Shown one piece after another: positions 5,321-7,002 of a stretch of DNA of 7,002 nucleotides. The position numbers were made by a program, and so were the translations under genes. Every line of letters starts with the position of its first letter. Within the stretch, counting starts at the first letter, position 1. The stretch lies in contig CALGLY010000191.1 in the NCBI GenBank assembly GCA_937959095.1, positions 1-7,002 of the forward strand. The letters run 5' to 3'. This DNA is from an uncultured Saprospiraceae bacterium. Lineage in GTDB: Bacteria; Bacteroidota; Bacteroidia; Chitinophagales; Saprospiraceae. The notes under the pieces are model-generated. The model was not told where the DNA came from. It saw only the letters and a program-made list of their open reading frames with translations, and did no database searches.

Positions 5321-6007
5321 TCACATTTTTCCTTCATCCGCGAAACTATAATATCCTTTACTACTGATAATAAGGTGATCTAAGACTGGAATATCGAGTG
5401 TTTTACCCGCCGATTTTAGTTTCTGTGTGATGTCTAAATCAGCTTGACTTGGCTGCAAATTGCCCGATGGATGATTATGCACCAAAATAATGGAAGAAGC
5501 CTCTCCTTGTATCGCCTTGCGGAACAAAATTTTAGCATCGACCACCGTGCCTGCTGTGCCACCTAGACTGATTTGTTCTTTTCCTAGAATAAGGTTGGAC
5601 TGATTGAGGAGTAAAATCCAAAATTCTTCATGTGGTAAATCCATCAAGGAAGCAACAGCATCGAAAGCGTCTTTACTACTACGGACTTGAGGACGTTCCT
5701 TAGGTGCGGTCATTTGTCTGCGTCGTCCGAGTTCCATAGCGGCGGCTATTGTGATAGCTTTGGCTTCGCCGATGCCTTTAAATTCCATGAGTTTTACTAA
5801 GGGCTGTAGTCCTAATTCATTGAGGTTATTATCTGAGGCTTGTAGGATGCGTTGCGCCAAACTGACTGCCGATTCAGAACGTGAACCTGAACCTAACAAA
5901 ATCGCTAAAAGCTCCGAATTGGAAAGGGCTTGCTTGCCTTTTTTTACAAGTTTTTCGCGCGGGCGGTCTTCTTCTGCCCATGTTTTGATACTGAGTGTTT
6001 GCTCCAT
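5321..6007 (-). CDS. radC: RadC family JAMM/MPN-domain protein
   Basis: RadC proteins (UPF0758) combine an N-terminal helix-hairpin-helix-like DNA-binding part with a C-terminal JAMM metalloprotease-like domain. Their biochemical role is unsettled; an early link to DNA repair in E. coli proved to come from a different gene. The N-terminal signature REKLVKKGKQALSNSELLAILLGSG (residues 17-41) and the HhH KLMEFKGIGEAKA (72-84) are present. The JAMM motif is intact: Glu127/128 in PHEEFW, His177 and His179 in VHNHPSGN, and Asp190 in SQADLD. Length (228 aa) is typical. The ATG at 6007 lies just after an 11-A tract (minus strand; plus-strand T at 6014-6024) and has no Shine-Dalgarno. The upstream thioredoxin-like gene is 332 nt away behind a terminator, so radC is probably its own unit. 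No intrinsic terminator for it is visible on the minus strand. Confidence 0.96.
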   Translation of the reverse strand: MEQTLSIKTWAEEDRPREKLVKKGKQALSNSELLAILLGSGSRSESAVSLAQRILQASDNNLNELGLQPLVKLMEFKGIGEAKAITIAAAMELGRRRQMTAPKERPQVRSSKDAFDAVASLMDLPHEEFWILLLNQSNLILGKEQISLGGTAGTVVDAKILFRKAIQGEASSIILVHNHPSGNLQPSQADLDITQKLKSAGKTLDIPVLDHLIISSKGYYSFADEGKM

Positions 6008-6030
6008 AAGGGATTTTTTTTTTTAAGATG

Positions 6031-6076
6031 GTCGGCTTCGCCTTGGCCGTCAAGTCTATAGGGCGGTCGCTCACCG
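6031..6076 (-). other. GC-rich island in the radC leader
   Basis: Thirty of 46 bases are G or C, against AT-rich DNA on both sides. It contains short dyads (GGC-ttc-GCC near 6034-6042, CGGT-cgctc-ACCG at 6064-6076) that could form small stems. It lies 24-69 nt upstream of the radC start. It could be a structured leader or a remnant of inserted DNA; I do not recognise it as a known RNA. Confidence 0.4.
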
Positions 6077-6085
6077 TTTTTCAAA
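6051..6085 (-). promoter_or_regulatory. Possible radC promoter (weak)
   Basis: Read on the minus strand, TTTG (6085-6082), a 23-nt spacer and TAGACTTG (6058-6051) resemble the Bacteroidota promoter, with one mismatch in the -7 box and a spacer at the long limit. It sits just downstream of the terminator at 6093-6129, where a new promoter would be expected. The start site would fall near 6045. Confidence 0.3.
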
Positions 6086-6092
6086 GTTAAAT

Positions 6093-6129
6093 AAAAAATC
6101 CATCTCGCAATAGAATGCAAGACGGATTT
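6093..6129 (-). terminator. Minus-strand terminator, probably of the thioredoxin-like gene
   Basis: In minus-strand RNA the 14-nt arms at 6129-6116 and 6109-6096 pair throughout, two pairs being G-U wobbles (on the plus strand these are mismatches, which shows the direction). The loop is 6 nt, and the U tract comes from A residues 6093-6098. It lies 211 nt after the thioredoxin gene's stop, with the 171-bp fold-back element in between. Confidence 0.8.
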
Positions 6130-6142
6130 CTTTCTAATTCGG

Positions 6143-6313
6143 ACTAGTGCTTTGTCAAGTATGAAATGGTGGGTAGCTTGCGCGTGTTTTTTCGCTAATC
6201 TAGGCGCAAAATTTGGAACATAACGGCTTATGAAGCCGAATTTTGTAACGAAGAGTAGCGGAAAAAGACCCACCAATGATTACCCCTCATTTCATACTTG
6301 ACAATGCACCAGT
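6143..6313. mobile_element. 171-bp fold-back (MITE-like) element
   Basis: The arms 6143-6168 and 6288-6313 are inverted copies over 26 nt with two mismatches; their core reads TTGTCAAGTATGAAATG. Complementarity continues in nested blocks: GTGGGT (6169-6174) with ACCCAC (6268-6273), TTTTTCGCTA (6188-6197) with TAGCGGAAAAA (6256-6266), CAAAATT (6207-6213) with AATTTTG (6239-6245), and CGGCTT-atg-AAGCCG (6224-6238) at the centre. The whole element can therefore fold into one hairpin. A target duplication is uncertain: ACTAGTG (6143-6149) and ACCAGTG (6308-6314) match at 6 of 7, or CTAG/CCAG if the element starts at TGC. It codes for nothing. I do not recognise the parent IS family; its ends are unlike those of the 110-bp element. 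Confidence 0.7.
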
Positions 6314-6339
6314 GTTTTTCTTAAAATAGAATCGTGCTG

Positions 6340-6876
6340 CTAGCGTTTTGCACTTACTTTTTTATATTTTTCTTCTGCTACAAATTTCAATTCAGGTTCT
6401 AGTTGTGCTTGCTTCTTGAATCCATTAGTATAATGCACAGGATTTAATTCTTCATCCAAATAGACAATCGTTGGATAACTCGGACGTGCTTTCAATAATT
6501 CATACGCCAATTGATGAATACCACGTCGTCCTGTGCCTGTCATATATTGGTACTCTTTGCCTTTAAAGGTAATCGTTTCACGCTGTTCTGCATCTAGCTT
6601 TACAGGATAAAAATGCTCTGCTAAATAGGCTTTCACCTCTTCTTTAGAGAAGGTTTCGCGATCCATTACTTTGCACCAACCACACCAGTCGGTATAGACA
6701 TCAATAAAGAATTTTTTAGGGTTTTCCTTATTTGCTACTAGTGCTTCTTCCATTGTGTACCACTTAAAGGGGGAGATTTCTTCTACAGGTACGGTTGCAC
6801 TGTCTGCACGAAACGCATAAATACTACCAATAAATGCCAAAAAAGCAAAGGCGTAAAGAAAAGAGGACTTCTTCAT
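6340..6876 (-). CDS. Exported thioredoxin-fold protein with CGWC active site
   Basis: Likely a periplasmic or envelope thiol-disulfide oxidoreductase. The N-terminus is a signal peptide: MKKSS, then a hydrophobic stretch FLYAFAFLAFIGSIYAF (6-22), with a probable cut near residues 22-27. No lipobox cysteine is seen. Residues 38-75 (FKWYTMEEALVANKENPKKFFIDVYTDWCGWCKVMDRETF) match the thioredoxin-like family of the Thioredoxin_7/DUF255 type, with Cys65 and Cys68 in WCGWC, followed by VKLDAEQRE and the cis-proline loop YPTIVYLD (Pro135). At 178 aa it is one domain plus signal. The start ATG directly precedes the signal peptide. No clear promoter was found in the 126 nt upstream within the window. 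Reduction of envelope disulfides or thiol quality control is plausible; the partner is unknown. Confidence 0.9.
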   Translation of the reverse strand: MKKSSFLYAFAFLAFIGSIYAFRADSATVPVEEISPFKWYTMEEALVANKENPKKFFIDVYTDWCGWCKVMDRETFSKEEVKAYLAEHFYPVKLDAEQRETITFKGKEYQYMTGTGRRGIHQLAYELLKARPSYPTIVYLDEELNPVHYTNGFKKQAQLEPELKFVAEEKYKKVSAKR

Positions 6877-6984
6877 GTCGTACTAAAGTTTTGTGTGAAT
6901 ACTGAAATTTAGACTTTGATACTTAGTATACTGTAACAAAAGTTTATTTGTATTTTGACTAAGCTTATTTTTTTAGTATTCGAG

Positions 6985-7001
6985 GCTTGTCTGCTACAAG
7001 C
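6985..7001. repeat. Small hairpin at the window edge
   Basis: GCTTGT (6985-6990) and ACAAGC (6996-7001) pair perfectly around CTGCT. The window ends one base later, so whether a T run follows on the plus strand cannot be seen. On the minus strand no T run follows. Confidence 0.35.
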
Positions 7002-7002
7002 A

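Noticed and set aside
5944..6276. 110-codon minus-strand frame overlapping the radC start
   Set aside because: It spans the fold-back element, a terminator and the radC start in another frame, and its protein is low-complexity basic sequence. It is not a gene.
1..7002. CRISPR array, tRNA or rRNA genes, defence or toxin-antitoxin modules
   Set aside because: No regularly spaced repeats, cloverleaf-like sequence or recognisable defence protein was found. The lone HTH gene has no toxin-like partner.

Overview
The window looks like chromosomal DNA from a member of the Bacteroidota. Three things point there: an AT-rich genome whose start codons lack Shine-Dalgarno sequences; a textbook Bacteroidota sigma-factor promoter (TTTG, 19-nt spacer, TACTTTTG) ahead of the largest gene; and proteins of familiar Bacteroidota type, including a 706-aa membrane-anchored PpiD/SurA-like foldase and a small HTH protein ending in an EPGPGGGVVSL-type tail. 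The HTH protein reminds me of Saprospiria-like genomes, but I cannot fix the order from this sequence.

Layout. The left half is on the plus strand: a Mn-type superoxide dismutase (80-712) with its own terminator; a BtuF-like metal/cobalamin-binding-fold protein without a signal peptide (824-1618); and, after a 273-nt gap holding a clear promoter and a long-range inverted repeat, the PpiD-like peptidyl-prolyl isomerase (1892-4012). A bidirectional terminator with a perfect 21-bp stem (4083-4135) separates it from the convergent right half. There all genes are on the minus strand: an 82-aa HTH protein (4273-4521), radC (5321-6007) and an exported thioredoxin-fold protein with a CGWC active site (6340-6876).

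The genes do not form one pathway. SOD, the foldase and the exported CxxC thioredoxin share a loose theme of oxidative stress and envelope protein quality. Terminators and wide gaps suggest that most are separate transcription units.

The most notable content is non-coding. A 110-bp miniature transposon (4572-4681) has 20-bp terminal inverted repeats of ISL3-like sequence and an exact 8-bp target duplication (GTAATAAG); it sits 50 nt upstream of the HTH gene. A second, unrelated 171-bp fold-back element (6143-6313) with 26-bp arms lies between the thioredoxin gene and its apparent terminator. The stretch 4690-5240 has no gene, yet a strong plus-strand terminator follows it (5241-5269), which hints at an unannotated small RNA. 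I saw no CRISPR array, tRNA, rRNA, defence system or biosynthetic cluster.
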